A DNA stretch of 64,000 bases from Planctomycetota bacterium (GCA_029260795.1 JAJDCO010000018.1:1-64000); one strand, 5' to 3'. Counted from the first letter of the stretch, positions 8,167 to 16,798 are shown. Numbers and translations: made by a program. The notes: generated from the letters alone by a model not told the origin.

Positions 8167-9711
8167 TCAGAATCTCCACAGACAGCCGATGCGGAGCGTG
8201 CGATACGAGTCGCGATCGTCGCGCTCGTGCTCCAAGCTCAGGTCGAGGCGGACGGAGTCCGACGCGTCCCAGTCCCCCCGCAGATAGAAGGTCCGCACTT
8301 GCTCCCGCTCGCCGCCGAACAAGGGGTCGAACTCGTAGAGCGCGTACTCGCTGCCGAAGCTCACTTCGAGGTCCTCGTTCAGCTCTTGGCTCAGATCGAA
8401 TCCCAGGCTCTGGATCTGCTCGTCGTCGGTGTTCCACAGCTCACCGGTCAGTGAGAAGGACGTGCCCTCGTCGGGCCAGCCATAGAATCGAGGGCTCAGG
8501 AAGTACCGACGGAACTCACGGTTGAAGACGCCTTCGTCGGTCGGCTCCCGCAGCGTGCGGATCCAAAAGCCGGCCTCGATCGTGACATGATCACCGATGT
8601 CCTGAGAGATCAAAGCGCGCCACTCGTCGTAGGGGCGCTCCTCGCGCAGGATCAGAAAGTAGGGATCCACCTCGGTCACCAGCGCGCGCTGAGTGCGGAG
8701 CAGCGTGAAGTAGCTGACGTCGAGGTGCAGGCCCAGCGACTCGAGCCAGGTGTTCGCGCGGACCTGGAGATCGCGAAAGTTGCCCTCGACGGCGGTCGAG
8801 CGCGCCGACAGCTGGAGTGCGTCGATCGGGCGATGCCGTCCCTCGAGCACGAACAGCCCGTCCTCGTTCGTCGTCTGCAGGAAGCGATCGCGCAGGCGAA
8901 CGTAGTGAAAGCCCGCCCAGGTCGCCTCGCCCGGCTCGATCTCCACACCGCCCCCGTACAGCCAGTCGCCGCTCGGGGACGACTCGTAGAGGTGGGTGGG
9001 TACACCGGCGTAGGCGCGCGCGCTCAGCTTCCAATCGGTCCACGCCTCGGACTCGACGAGGGCGCCATCGAAGACGGGGACCTCGGGGAGAAACGCGCCG
9101 TCTTGACGCCCGAGGCGAGCTCGCTCGATCGTTCCCAGTCGATGGAAGGTCACGTGCGCGCGCAGTAAGCGGGCGTTGGCGTGACGATCGTACGAGTCGG
9201 CGCTGGAGGCGAACGCCGAGTTGCGGCGGCGCTCATCGAGGTCCCAGTCCCAGTCGCCCAGGAAGGAGAAGGTGACGTCGCGCTGGTCGGGGTCACCGAT
9301 GTCGAAGCGCAGCACTTGCCAAAGGTCTTGATCCGTCTCGTCGAACGTCGCCTGAAGCCGATACCGCGTCCGCACGTCGCCCGAGATCTCATCGAGGAAC
9401 TGCTCGATGAGCGAGGGCTCTTGATCGGGCGCCGTTTCTTCTGCGTCCTCGGCCACCTCTTCCTCGGGGAGCTCTTCGACGGGTTGCTCGACTTCCCCAG
9501 ACTCGTCCGGCACCCCCTCCTGGACCGGCTCGGAGGGCTCGACCTGCGCCCGAACCACGGGAACGCAAATCGTAAGAAGGGCGAGTGCGACGGAGAAGGC
9601 GAGCCGCCGAACTGGGCCACAGGCGAACGGATGCCGCGAGACCGCGCTCGGTGGGCGAGCGCTCGGTCGTGAGGTCTCGATAATTCCGGCGATGTTCGGC
9701 TGCTGACTCAT
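8167..9711 (-). CDS. outer-membrane beta-barrel protein of porin-cytochrome complex
   Basis: The 514-aa protein has an unusually long N-region before the hydrophobic signal core (about residues 35-52), then a very acidic Glu/Pro-rich linker (about 57-100). About 400 residues of alternating amphipathic strands follow (for example VRTRYRLQATF and VRLDLSLEHERDD). The last residue is Phe, typical of barrel proteins recognised by BamA. No MtrB CXXC motif is seen. Its location immediately before two multiheme cytochrome genes suggests it forms the sheath through which electrons cross the outer membrane. It is not recognisable as MtrB by sequence. A promoter-like site lies 120 nt upstream. Confidence 0.72.
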   Translation of the reverse strand: MSQQPNIAGIIETSRPSARPPSAVSRHPFACGPVRRLAFSVALALLTICVPVVRAQVEPSEPVQEGVPDESGEVEQPVEELPEEEVAEDAEETAPDQEPSLIEQFLDEISGDVRTRYRLQATFDETDQDLWQVLRFDIGDPDQRDVTFSFLGDWDWDLDERRRNSAFASSADSYDRHANARLLRAHVTFHRLGTIERARLGRQDGAFLPEVPVFDGALVESEAWTDWKLSARAYAGVPTHLYESSPSGDWLYGGGVEIEPGEATWAGFHYVRLRDRFLQTTNEDGLFVLEGRHRPIDALQLSARSTAVEGNFRDLQVRANTWLESLGLHLDVSYFTLLRTQRALVTEVDPYFLILREERPYDEWRALISQDIGDHVTIEAGFWIRTLREPTDEGVFNREFRRYFLSPRFYGWPDEGTSFSLTGELWNTDDEQIQSLGFDLSQELNEDLEVSFGSEYALYEFDPLFGGEREQVRTFYLRGDWDASDSVRLDLSLEHERDDRDSYRTLRIGCLWRF

Positions 9712-9838
9712 TCAACCTGAGGACATATTCCTCGAGACGAGTTGCCGAGGCTCGTGTCGAGGAATGGACTTGGGGGGCGGTGGCTTCTGGGAGTCGAGCA
9801 AAGGGAGCTTCGCCGAAAGATCCGCCCCGCGGAGTCTG

Positions 9839-9867
9839 GCTATACGAAGGGGACCTTCGCGTTGCAA
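9839..9867 (-). promoter_or_regulatory. sigma70-like promoter with palindrome in spacer, upstream of porin gene
   Basis: On the minus strand TTGCAA (9867-9862) and TATAGC (9844-9839) are separated by exactly 17 bp. The spacer contains the perfect inverted repeat CGAAGG-N3-CCTTCG (9845-9859), well placed for an operator. It would start transcription about 120 nt before the porin ATG. Motif match only. Confidence 0.42.
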
Positions 9868-9908
9868 GCGAGGATCTCGCAGCGCTTGTGGAAGCGCGGT
9901 TGTGTGCC

Positions 9909-10490
9909 CTACTTCTCGGGAGTCTTGTGCACGATTTTCTTCCAGTGCGCCTCAAAACCGAACTTGCGGAAGGTCGGGCTCTTCTCGTTGTGACACCCGA
10001 GGCAGGTCTTCTCGCCCGGATGCTGGAGCTCGGCACTGCTCGCCGCGGCGCCCGTATGCTTGTCCTCTTCCCAGTACCGCTCGGCGGGTCCGTGACACGC
10101 TTCGCAGGTGACGCCCTGGGCGGCGTCGTAGTCTTTCCCGTAGCGCTTCTTGTCGAGACCGTGACCCGTCACGTGACAGGAGAGGCACTCCGCGGACTTC
10201 TGGGGAGGCTCGGTAAGACCGCGCTCGGCACCGATCTTCAGGGCCGCATCCGAGGCGAGGGTCTCGAAAGCCTGAGCGTGCGGTCCTTTCGCCCAGACTT
10301 TGTAGTGCGCGCCGATCGACTTCCGGCTGTGGCAAAGCTTGCAGCTCTTGGTGCCGATGTACTGGGGCGGCTTCTCGTCCTTCTTCTCCTGAGCCGAGGC
10401 GGCCTCCTGCGTGCGCCCCGAGGACGAAGCCAGGAGGCCAATTCCAGCGAGGGCAAGGACAAGCAGTCCGAGGCGAAGGGGCGAGGTCAT
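9909..10490 (-). CDS. tetraheme cytochrome c554-like protein
   Basis: The 193-aa protein has a signal peptide (RLGLLVLALAGIGLLASSS) and four CXXCH hemes (CKLCH, CLSCH, CEACH, CLGCH) spaced as in the cytochrome c554 family. The features YIGTKSCKLCH, HVTGHG and CEACHGPAERYW are characteristic. It is likely a soluble periplasmic electron shuttle between the inner-membrane ImcH-like protein and the outer-membrane conduit. It is first in the cluster, 197 nt ahead of the porin gene, and may form its own transcription unit. A 16-bp palindrome lies 32 nt upstream of the ATG. The Shine-Dalgarno is weak (AGAGAG). Confidence 0.85.
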   Translation of the reverse strand: MTSPLRLGLLVLALAGIGLLASSSGRTQEAASAQEKKDEKPPQYIGTKSCKLCHSRKSIGAHYKVWAKGPHAQAFETLASDAALKIGAERGLTEPPQKSAECLSCHVTGHGLDKKRYGKDYDAAQGVTCEACHGPAERYWEEDKHTGAAASSAELQHPGEKTCLGCHNEKSPTFRKFGFEAHWKKIVHKTPEK

Positions 10491-10521
10491 CGTCTCTCTT
10501 TTTTGTTGAGGATGGATGAGC

Positions 10522-10537
10522 GGGCGTCATGACGCCC
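10522..10537. promoter_or_regulatory. 16-bp perfect palindrome upstream of cytochrome cluster
   Basis: GGGCGTCATGACGCCC is its own reverse complement and lies 32 nt before the ATG of the tetraheme cytochrome gene. It could bind a dimeric regulator of the operon or form a hairpin in the leader. No regulator gene is nearby. Confidence 0.4.
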
Positions 10538-10674
10538 TCGCCGGGGTCCCCATGCTACCAGCGACACCACCCGTCCTGCAAAGGAGGAAGTCCGAGCCGA
10601 CTGCCCAGAGGGACCGGGTGCGACCGACCGCACCGAGATTCACCCCCAGGCGTCCCCCCGCCAACACGTGTCCT

Positions 10675-10770
10675 GGAACCGCGGGCGCCCCATCCGCCCG
10701 GAGAGTTATCCCCCGGGGAACCGCGAGCGCCCCGTCCGCCCATGAAAGCGATCTCGCTGGGACCGCGGGC
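10675..10770. repeat. GC-rich 42-bp-spaced repeat units (GGAACCGCGGGCG type)
   Basis: GGAACCGCGGGCGCCCC at 10675 and GGAACCGCGAGCGCCCC at 10717 share about 25 bp with few changes and are 42 bp apart. A shorter third unit, GGACCGCGGGC, starts at 10760. A related unit recurs 30 kb away at 40981 (GGACCGCGGGCGACCCGCCC), so this is a dispersed repeat family. Confidence 0.7.
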
Positions 10771-11456
10771 AAACGATCTTCGAAAGTTGACCCGCTCCGA
10801 TCCGCGAACCGTGACCCACCCCCCGGGTGCTTCCCCAACGCTTCATCTCAGGGCGGTGATTGGCGCACGCGTCAGGCCGAAGTGCCGACTCCCGAGGTCT
10901 CCCTGCCTGGCCCCTTCGTCTGAGCTCCTTTTCCGGACCTCCCGGTGGAACCCGACTGGCTGCGTACCTCCGCTGAAAAGCACGGAGCTCGAGCAGAGAG
11001 TTCCGGACGGACACGGATCCGCCCGGGTAGGTTTCAGTCACGATCTTCTCCTTTCCTGACTTCTCCGTTTGAGACTCAGTCCTGAGCGCTGCGGCTCACG
11101 CGCCCTGAAGGGGCAGCCCCTTCGGGGCACCGGGCGCTCGACGGCGCGCTTGTTGGACAGACTCTTAAGCCGGGGTCCGAAGAGTCGCCTGCTCTACCGC
11201 GGCGTCCGACTCCAGCGCGCCCTCTTCCGGCACGACGTCGGTTGAGGATGCGTCGGCTGGGCGGACTCTTCAGAAAGCGTTGCCTGGACCTGGCTTGCAA
11301 AGTTCAGCCTGCGACGCTGGAGCCGGTTTTTCCCTCTCCGGCGTCTGGGGAGCGTGGTACGATCTCGGTGTGTTTTCGCCTCAGAGAGGATCCCGCGATT
11401 CCTCGTCATCGGGGCGAAATGGAAGGAATGAAGCCCTCGAAACGAGACGAGACGCC

Positions 11457-14018
11457 ATGAACCTGACTCGCCCTGTGCGAGCCTGGTCCCGTGCGACCTC
11501 CGCCGTGAGACGCCCTCTGGGGCGGGTCGCGATGCTCGGCGTGTGCCTCGCCGTCATCAGCTCGTGTGGCTTCTTCGACGAGGAGCCTTCGGATCCGGTG
11601 ATCATCACGGTCGACCGGACCTGGAGCCTGCTCGACGAGATGGCGGGCCGTGACGAGCGCTTCGGCAGCTATGTCCCGAGCAGTCTCGTCTCCGTCTACG
11701 AGGACCAGCGCGAAGTCGTCCTGCTTCAAGAAGGCTTCGAGGTCGTCTTCCGTCAGACGCCGCTCTTCAAGAACGCTCGCCTGCAGGTCGAGCTGGCAGT
11801 ACCCAGCCTCTGGTGGCCGAAGCTGACCGGTCCCGTCACGTTTCGTGTCTATCGGCAGGAGAACGGCGAGCGCCGTGAGATCCTGCGCCGCGACCTGGAT
11901 CCGGCCAACGTACCGGGCGATCGGCAGTGGACGGCGGTCGAGGTCGGGTTGCCGGGTGGCGCGCCGATCGGTCGCGAGATCGAGCTCATCCTGGCGGCGG
12001 AGGGACCGGATGCCGCTTTGGGCCGCATCGCCGCCTGGAGTCGTCCGCGGGTCGTTTCGGAAGGACGCCTGCTCGAGCTGACCGATGATCCGCTCGTCGG
12101 CACGGTGGTCGTGAAGGACCTTCTGAGCGAAGCGCTCGAGGCGCACCGCTCGGAGACCGAGCCTGAGCGGAGACAGGAGGGAGTCGAGCCCTTCGGCCTG
12201 AAGCTGCCGAACGAGCCCGGCGAGATTCCTTCGCTGCGGATTCGAGTGGGATCCCGACTCGATCTGGACAACGTGTTCCTCCCCGATCAAGCGCTGGTCG
12301 AGGTCGAGCTGTTCGCGATCGGCGTCAAGCTCGATCCGATCGGCGAGCTCGTCTACCGCGTCACGATGCGGGTCGCGGGCAGCGATCGAGACGAGCTGAT
12401 CGGGATCCGTCGCCTGGACGCGCGCGAGCTGCAGCGATTCGAGTTCGGCTTCCGCACCTTGCGGGAGCGCTGGTCACTCCCGGTGCGTGCTCGAAGCGCG
12501 ACGCTGTCGGTCGAGGTGTCCGGGACCGCGCTCGACGAGCAGGTCATGACCGGCGTCTCGCGCTTGCGAGTGTTGGCCGAGGAGCTTCGGGAGGTCCGGC
12601 CGCGTGGCTCGAAGCCCAACGTCCTCGTACTCTTGGTCGATACGCTGCGCGCCGATCACCTCGGTGCCTACGGCTACGATCGCGACACCAGTCCGAACTT
12701 CGACCGTCTCGCCGAGCGCGGTCAGCTCTTCCGCAACGCCGTCGCGCAGTCGTCGTGGACGCTGCCGTCGACGGCGAGCCTGCTGACGGGCCTGTATCCG
12801 CAGACGCACGGCTCACTCGAGGGCGCGACGATTCGTCTGCGACGAACCCTGCCGACACTGCCGGAGCTCGTCTTCGACCAGAGCATCGCGACGGGCGGCT
12901 TCGCCGCGAACTTCATCATCAGCGAGAAGAACGGCTTCGATCGGGGATTCCAGAAGCTCGAGGAGCTGTTCCTCCAGCCGGCTGCGGTGTTGAACGAGTC
13001 GGCGGTCGAGTGGGTGCGTCGCCAGGGAGGACGACCCTTCTTCGGCTACGTCCACTACTTCGATCCGCACAGCCCGTACGCGCCGCCCGCTCCTTACGAC
13101 ACGATGTTCACCTCGCTCGACATCGACCCCGAGCGCGCCCGCGACGTCGTGCTTCGCTGGACGCGGCTCGAGGTCGAAACGCCTCTCTACTCGATGTTCG
13201 AATGGAAGGTCGCCCCCGAGGTCGAAGGCGACTTCCATGTCGACGTGCCAAAGCGCGAGCTGATCTTGAGCGAATGGCTCGTTCAGCATTGGATCGATCG
13301 CTACGACGGTGAGATTCGATACTGGGACGACCAACTCGGACACCTGCTCGGTGAGCTCGAGGCGGAGGGCGTTCTCGACAATACTTGGATCCTGATCACC
13401 TCGGACCATGGCGAAGCCTTCGGCGAGCATGCGTTCTTCGGGCATGGCACGAATCTGCACGACGAGCTGATTCGTGTGCCGTTCCTGATCGTGCCGCCCG
13501 GTAACGAGCCGGGACGAGTGATCGACGAGCCGGTCGAGCTGATCGACATCTTCCCGACCGTGCTGTCGATCTTCGGGCTGCCCGTGCCGGAAGGCGCGCC
13601 GGGGCGTGTGCTCGCCCCGCGAGCCGCCAACGATCGGAGCGCCGGCTTCTCCTTCGTGCGCGCGAAGTCCTACCAGGGAGATGTGGTCGTCACGCGCGAG
13701 CGCGGAGCCGTGCGCTCACCGTCACACAAGGTCATCGCGGAGCTCAGTGAGGATGGCCCGGTCGAGTCGTTCGATCTTCGCCAGGATCCCGGCGAGCAGC
13801 GGCCGTTGAGCTCGGACGACCAGGCGGCACTTCAAGAGTCGCTGCGCGATCAGCTCTCGAGGTGGCATCGGAAGACTCCGCGGGGCATGAGCGATGACGT
13901 GCCGACTCTCGACCCTGCTATCCGGGAGAAGTTGATCCGGCTCGGCTACCTGTCCGAGGTGGGCCCGCAACCTTCCGAGAAGAAGAAGTCGAACGAGAAG
14001 AGCGACAAGCCTCGCTGA
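11457..14018 (+). CDS. sulfatase/alkaline-phosphatase-superfamily lipoprotein (first of tandem pair)
   Basis: The 853-aa protein begins with a signal peptide and the lipobox VISSC. A ~370-residue beta-rich region without a recognised domain follows, then a sulfatase-fold catalytic domain from about residue 380 (PNVLVLLVDTLRADHLGAYGY). Metal-site motifs appear later (TSDHGEAFGEHAF). At the nucleophile position, where arylsulfatases have C/S-x-P-S-R, it reads SSWTLPS, with Thr 435 in place of the formylglycine precursor. Thr is the nucleophile in phosphoethanolamine/phosphoglycerol transferases of the same superfamily, so transferase or phosphodiesterase activity is as likely as sulfatase. The start is ATG 11457; the upstream-open frame is not homologous. 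The TGA overlaps a possible ATG of the next, paralogous gene by one base. Confidence 0.85.
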   Translation: MNLTRPVRAWSRATSAVRRPLGRVAMLGVCLAVISSCGFFDEEPSDPVIITVDRTWSLLDEMAGRDERFGSYVPSSLVSVYEDQREVVLLQEGFEVVFRQTPLFKNARLQVELAVPSLWWPKLTGPVTFRVYRQENGERREILRRDLDPANVPGDRQWTAVEVGLPGGAPIGREIELILAAEGPDAALGRIAAWSRPRVVSEGRLLELTDDPLVGTVVVKDLLSEALEAHRSETEPERRQEGVEPFGLKLPNEPGEIPSLRIRVGSRLDLDNVFLPDQALVEVELFAIGVKLDPIGELVYRVTMRVAGSDRDELIGIRRLDARELQRFEFGFRTLRERWSLPVRARSATLSVEVSGTALDEQVMTGVSRLRVLAEELREVRPRGSKPNVLVLLVDTLRADHLGAYGYDRDTSPNFDRLAERGQLFRNAVAQSSWTLPSTASLLTGLYPQTHGSLEGATIRLRRTLPTLPELVFDQSIATGGFAANFIISEKNGFDRGFQKLEELFLQPAAVLNESAVEWVRRQGGRPFFGYVHYFDPHSPYAPPAPYDTMFTSLDIDPERARDVVLRWTRLEVETPLYSMFEWKVAPEVEGDFHVDVPKRELILSEWLVQHWIDRYDGEIRYWDDQLGHLLGELEAEGVLDNTWILITSDHGEAFGEHAFFGHGTNLHDELIRVPFLIVPPGNEPGRVIDEPVELIDIFPTVLSIFGLPVPEGAPGRVLAPRAANDRSAGFSFVRAKSYQGDVVVTRERGAVRSPSHKVIAELSEDGPVESFDLRQDPGEQRPLSSDDQAALQESLRDQLSRWHRKTPRGMSDDVPTLDPAIREKLIRLGYLSEVGPQPSEKKKSNEKSDKPR

Positions 14019-14068
14019 TGTCCGGTCTCTGTCGCATGCAGCGGTCTTCGCCGCGGGAGCGAGTCAGC

Positions 14069-16531
14069 ATGAGGGAAGTCGGTCTGCTGGGGCTCTGCTC
14101 AGCCTTGCTTTGGATCATGGTCCCGGCCTGCGGAGAGTCGGAGGCCCCGGCGAAGCGCAGCGCGACACCGCGGCTTCCCCGGCTCGAAAAGCGGATGGCG
14201 CTCCTCTCCGATGACTTCCTCGATCGAACGCCTGGCTCGGCCTGGGTGCCGACCTTGCCGGTCGCCTTGGGCGACGAGATGCGCGAGGCGGTCGTCGTTC
14301 CCCGAGCGAAGTACCTGCGCTTTCGCGGCGTGCCTCGGCACCCGGGCGCTCATTGGGAGCTCGCCGTCGGAGTGATGCCCGAGCGTCAAGCCGAGCCCGA
14401 TCCCATCCGCATCGAGATCGTGATGATCGAGGGTGACGAGCGACGAGTCGTCTTCGAACGCACGTTGTCTCCAGCGGCCGAGCCCGAGCATCGTGGCTGG
14501 GTCGAGTGCTCCGGCAAGATTCCCGGCGCGGGCGAAGGCGCCTCGTCGGTCGATCTGATCCTCCAAGCGAGCAGCGACTCGGAGCGAGGCGGAGCCCTCG
14601 TCGCCTGGAGTCGACCCGTCGTGCGCTCCGAAGGTGTCGTCGGACCGACGGAGCCAGGACCCGTTCGGTGGAACGGCTCGGTGACGGATCGGATGGAGGA
14701 TCTCCGTGAGGCCGCCGGTCGGCGAGGTCAATCGCTGAGCCTCCCCGGCGAGTCGGGCACCGTCGAAACCGTCGGCTTGAAGCCGGGGGAGTCGGTGGAG
14801 CTGAAGCACACGGGTGCTCCGGGTGAGCACCTGCGATGTCGCTTCTACGCGATCCCGGGAGCGCGGTCTCCGTCCGGAGAAATCGTCGCCTCGGTGAGTT
14901 GGCGCGCGGGCGATGACATTCGTCGGCTGGGCGAGTGGCAGCTCGAGACGGGCTCGCTCGACATCGGCGAGCTGGGCGTGGGGGTGTGGACGCTCACGGC
15001 CGACCTTCCCGCGGAGTCCGGCAGCTTGATCTTCGAGATCAGAGGCGAGGTCACGGGCGGGTTGATGATCGGATTGTCGGAGCTTCGCATCCGGCGGCAG
15101 AGCTCTGCTCCCCGGGCTGAGACGGGTGCCTATCCGAACGTGCTGGTGCTCCTCGTCGATACGCTGCGCGCCGATCACCTCGGTTGCTATGGGTACGGAC
15201 GCGACACGAGCCCGACGCTGGATCGCCTATCGCAGCAAGGCGTGCGCTACGAACGTTGCTTGGCGCCGAGCTCCTGGACGCTGCCCTCGGTCGCCAGCCT
15301 GATGACGGGCCAGCATCCCCCGACACACGGAGTCGTCGACGCGATGGGGGGGCTACGACTGCCCAGCGCTTTCGAAACGCTCCCCGAGCGTTTGGCGCGG
15401 CGAGGCGTCAGCACCGCTGCCTTCTCGGCCAACTTCCTCGTCGGATCTTCCAACGGGTTCGATCAGGGCTTCGAGCGATTCGTGCATCTTCCGTTCGCGG
15501 ACGCCGAGCCCGTCAACGACGCCTTCCTCGACTGGGTCGACGAGATCGGCTCGCGTCCCTTCTTCGCCTACGTGCACAGCTTCGATCCGCACCTTCCCTA
15601 CGGCGCGCCCGAGCCTTGGGGACGGCACTTCGTGCCTGAAGTCACCGAGTCCCTCGTGCTCTCTGAAGTGATCGAGCGCTTTCATGCCGTCGCGCAGCAA
15701 GCCGCACTCTTCGCAGACCGTATCGAGGTGCGGGAGGCGGTCGAGGGTCATCTGAAGGTGGACGGGTCGCGGATCGTCATCAGCACCTGGCTGCGAGATC
15801 GATTGATCGATCTCTACGACGGAGAGATCCGGTACTGGGACGCGCAGCTGGCGCGGCTGCTCGAGGAGCTCGAGAGGCGAGGCTTGCGCGAGACGACGTG
15901 GATCATCGTCACGTCGGATCACGGGGAAGCCTTCGGCGAGCACGGATACCTCGCGCATGGTCAGACACTGTACGACGAGCTCGTGCGCGTGCCGCTCATC
16001 GTCGTGCCTCCAGGGGGCGGCGCCGGTCGCACCGAGCCCCAGGTCGTCGAGATGATCGACCTCGCCGCGACGACCCTGCAGGTGTTCGGCCTGCCGTTGC
16101 CCGAAGACTGGCGAGCGGTGCCGCTACCCGTGGAGTCGGGCGACCGCGCGACACACACGGCGGCGTTCAGCCACGTCTCGGCGCGCATTCGCCCAGATGG
16201 CGAAGAGTCCATTCGGCAGGTCGAGCTGTCGTCCGTGAGCACCGCTGGCTGGAAGGCGATCGATCAGGAGTTGGGCGCCGCCGCGCGGGGCTTGGGCAAG
16301 TCTGGGGAGCCAGGAGCCGCAGAAGGGACGCGTCGGTTCGAGATCTACGATCTGACCTCGGATACGAAGGAGCTCTTCGATCTCGCGTCCGGAAAGCCCG
16401 ATATCGAAGCCCGTCTGCGTAGCTTGCTGGAGAGATGGCGAGCCGCCACACCGCATCGCGCCGATCGCTCGGCTTCGCCTGACCCCGAAGCCGTCCGCGC
16501 CATGCGCCGCATGGGCTACTTCGGTCGCTGA
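14069..16531 (+). CDS. sulfatase/alkaline-phosphatase-superfamily lipoprotein (second of tandem pair)
   Basis: This 820-aa paralog of the preceding gene has the same architecture: lipobox MVPAC, a ~350-residue N-terminal region, then the catalytic domain (NVLVLLVDTLRADHLGCYGY, SSWTLPS with Thr 404, TSDHGEAFGEHGYLAHGQ). I chose ATG 14069 because it is preceded by GGGAGC and starts directly with a hydrophobic signal sequence; ATG 14018, 17 codons earlier, overlaps the upstream stop. The pair probably arose by duplication and is co-transcribed. Being membrane-anchored outside the cytoplasm, it likely acts on a surface glycan or lipid. The neighbouring glycosyltransferases fit a glycan. Confidence 0.84.
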   Translation: MREVGLLGLCSALLWIMVPACGESEAPAKRSATPRLPRLEKRMALLSDDFLDRTPGSAWVPTLPVALGDEMREAVVVPRAKYLRFRGVPRHPGAHWELAVGVMPERQAEPDPIRIEIVMIEGDERRVVFERTLSPAAEPEHRGWVECSGKIPGAGEGASSVDLILQASSDSERGGALVAWSRPVVRSEGVVGPTEPGPVRWNGSVTDRMEDLREAAGRRGQSLSLPGESGTVETVGLKPGESVELKHTGAPGEHLRCRFYAIPGARSPSGEIVASVSWRAGDDIRRLGEWQLETGSLDIGELGVGVWTLTADLPAESGSLIFEIRGEVTGGLMIGLSELRIRRQSSAPRAETGAYPNVLVLLVDTLRADHLGCYGYGRDTSPTLDRLSQQGVRYERCLAPSSWTLPSVASLMTGQHPPTHGVVDAMGGLRLPSAFETLPERLARRGVSTAAFSANFLVGSSNGFDQGFERFVHLPFADAEPVNDAFLDWVDEIGSRPFFAYVHSFDPHLPYGAPEPWGRHFVPEVTESLVLSEVIERFHAVAQQAALFADRIEVREAVEGHLKVDGSRIVISTWLRDRLIDLYDGEIRYWDAQLARLLEELERRGLRETTWIIVTSDHGEAFGEHGYLAHGQTLYDELVRVPLIVVPPGGGAGRTEPQVVEMIDLAATTLQVFGLPLPEDWRAVPLPVESGDRATHTAAFSHVSARIRPDGEESIRQVELSSVSTAGWKAIDQELGAAARGLGKSGEPGAAEGTRRFEIYDLTSDTKELFDLASGKPDIEARLRSLLERWRAATPHRADRSASPDPEAVRAMRRMGYFGR

Positions 16532-16639
16532 GCCGGCCCGCGAAGCATCGGAGCCGCGACTGACATTCGTCACGTTGCGAGTCGTCACGACGAGCGCTTT
16601 GACCGCGCGGGTCTGACGCCAATCTCATCTGGGTCGAGC

Positions 16640-16669
16640 GAGCGGTTTGGGTGTTCTTAGGAACCGCTC
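16640..16669 (+). terminator. possible stem-loop between convergent genes
   Basis: GAGCGGTT (16640-16647) and AACCGCTC (16662-16669) are perfect complements around a 14-nt loop, about 110 nt after the second sulfatase gene and before the convergent glycosyltransferase gene. No clear T-run follows. Confidence 0.3.
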
Positions 16670-16724
16670 TCTCATCGTGGTCGTTCGAACTTCGAGCGGC
16701 TCGCCGAAGATTATCGCTTCACGC

Positions 16725-16798
16725 CACGTGTGAGGCTGCGTCCGTTCGGGTCTCTGTCTCACTCACACGTGTGAGGCTGCTTCCGTTCGGGTCTCTCT
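16725..16798. repeat. two-copy 33-bp direct repeat over the end of a glycosyltransferase gene
   Basis: CACGTGTGAGGCTGC... starts at 16725 and again at 16766, with about 33 bp alike except for one or two bases. The second copy encodes the last residues of the minus-strand glycosyltransferase (RPERKQPHTCE); the first lies just past its stop. This looks like a small tandem duplication of the gene's 3' end. Confidence 0.75.

Larger units (their letters stand above)
10491..11456. other. long intergenic region with repeats, no gene
   Basis: Nearly 1 kb separates the divergent cytochrome and sulfatase genes. Open frames here are Pro/Arg-rich, without Shine-Dalgarno, signal peptide or recognisable domain, so I call none. 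Contents: the 10522-10537 palindrome, three degenerate GGAACCGCGGGC-type units (10675-10770), and a near-perfect small hairpin GAAGGGGC-A-GCCCCTTC (11107-11123). Promoters for both directions must lie here, but I could not assign the rightward one. Confidence 0.6.

Noticed and set aside
10529..11059. 176-codon Pro/Arg-rich frame in the 10.5-11.4 kb gap
   Set aside because: No Shine-Dalgarno or recognisable fold, and it runs through the GGAACCGCGGGC repeats.
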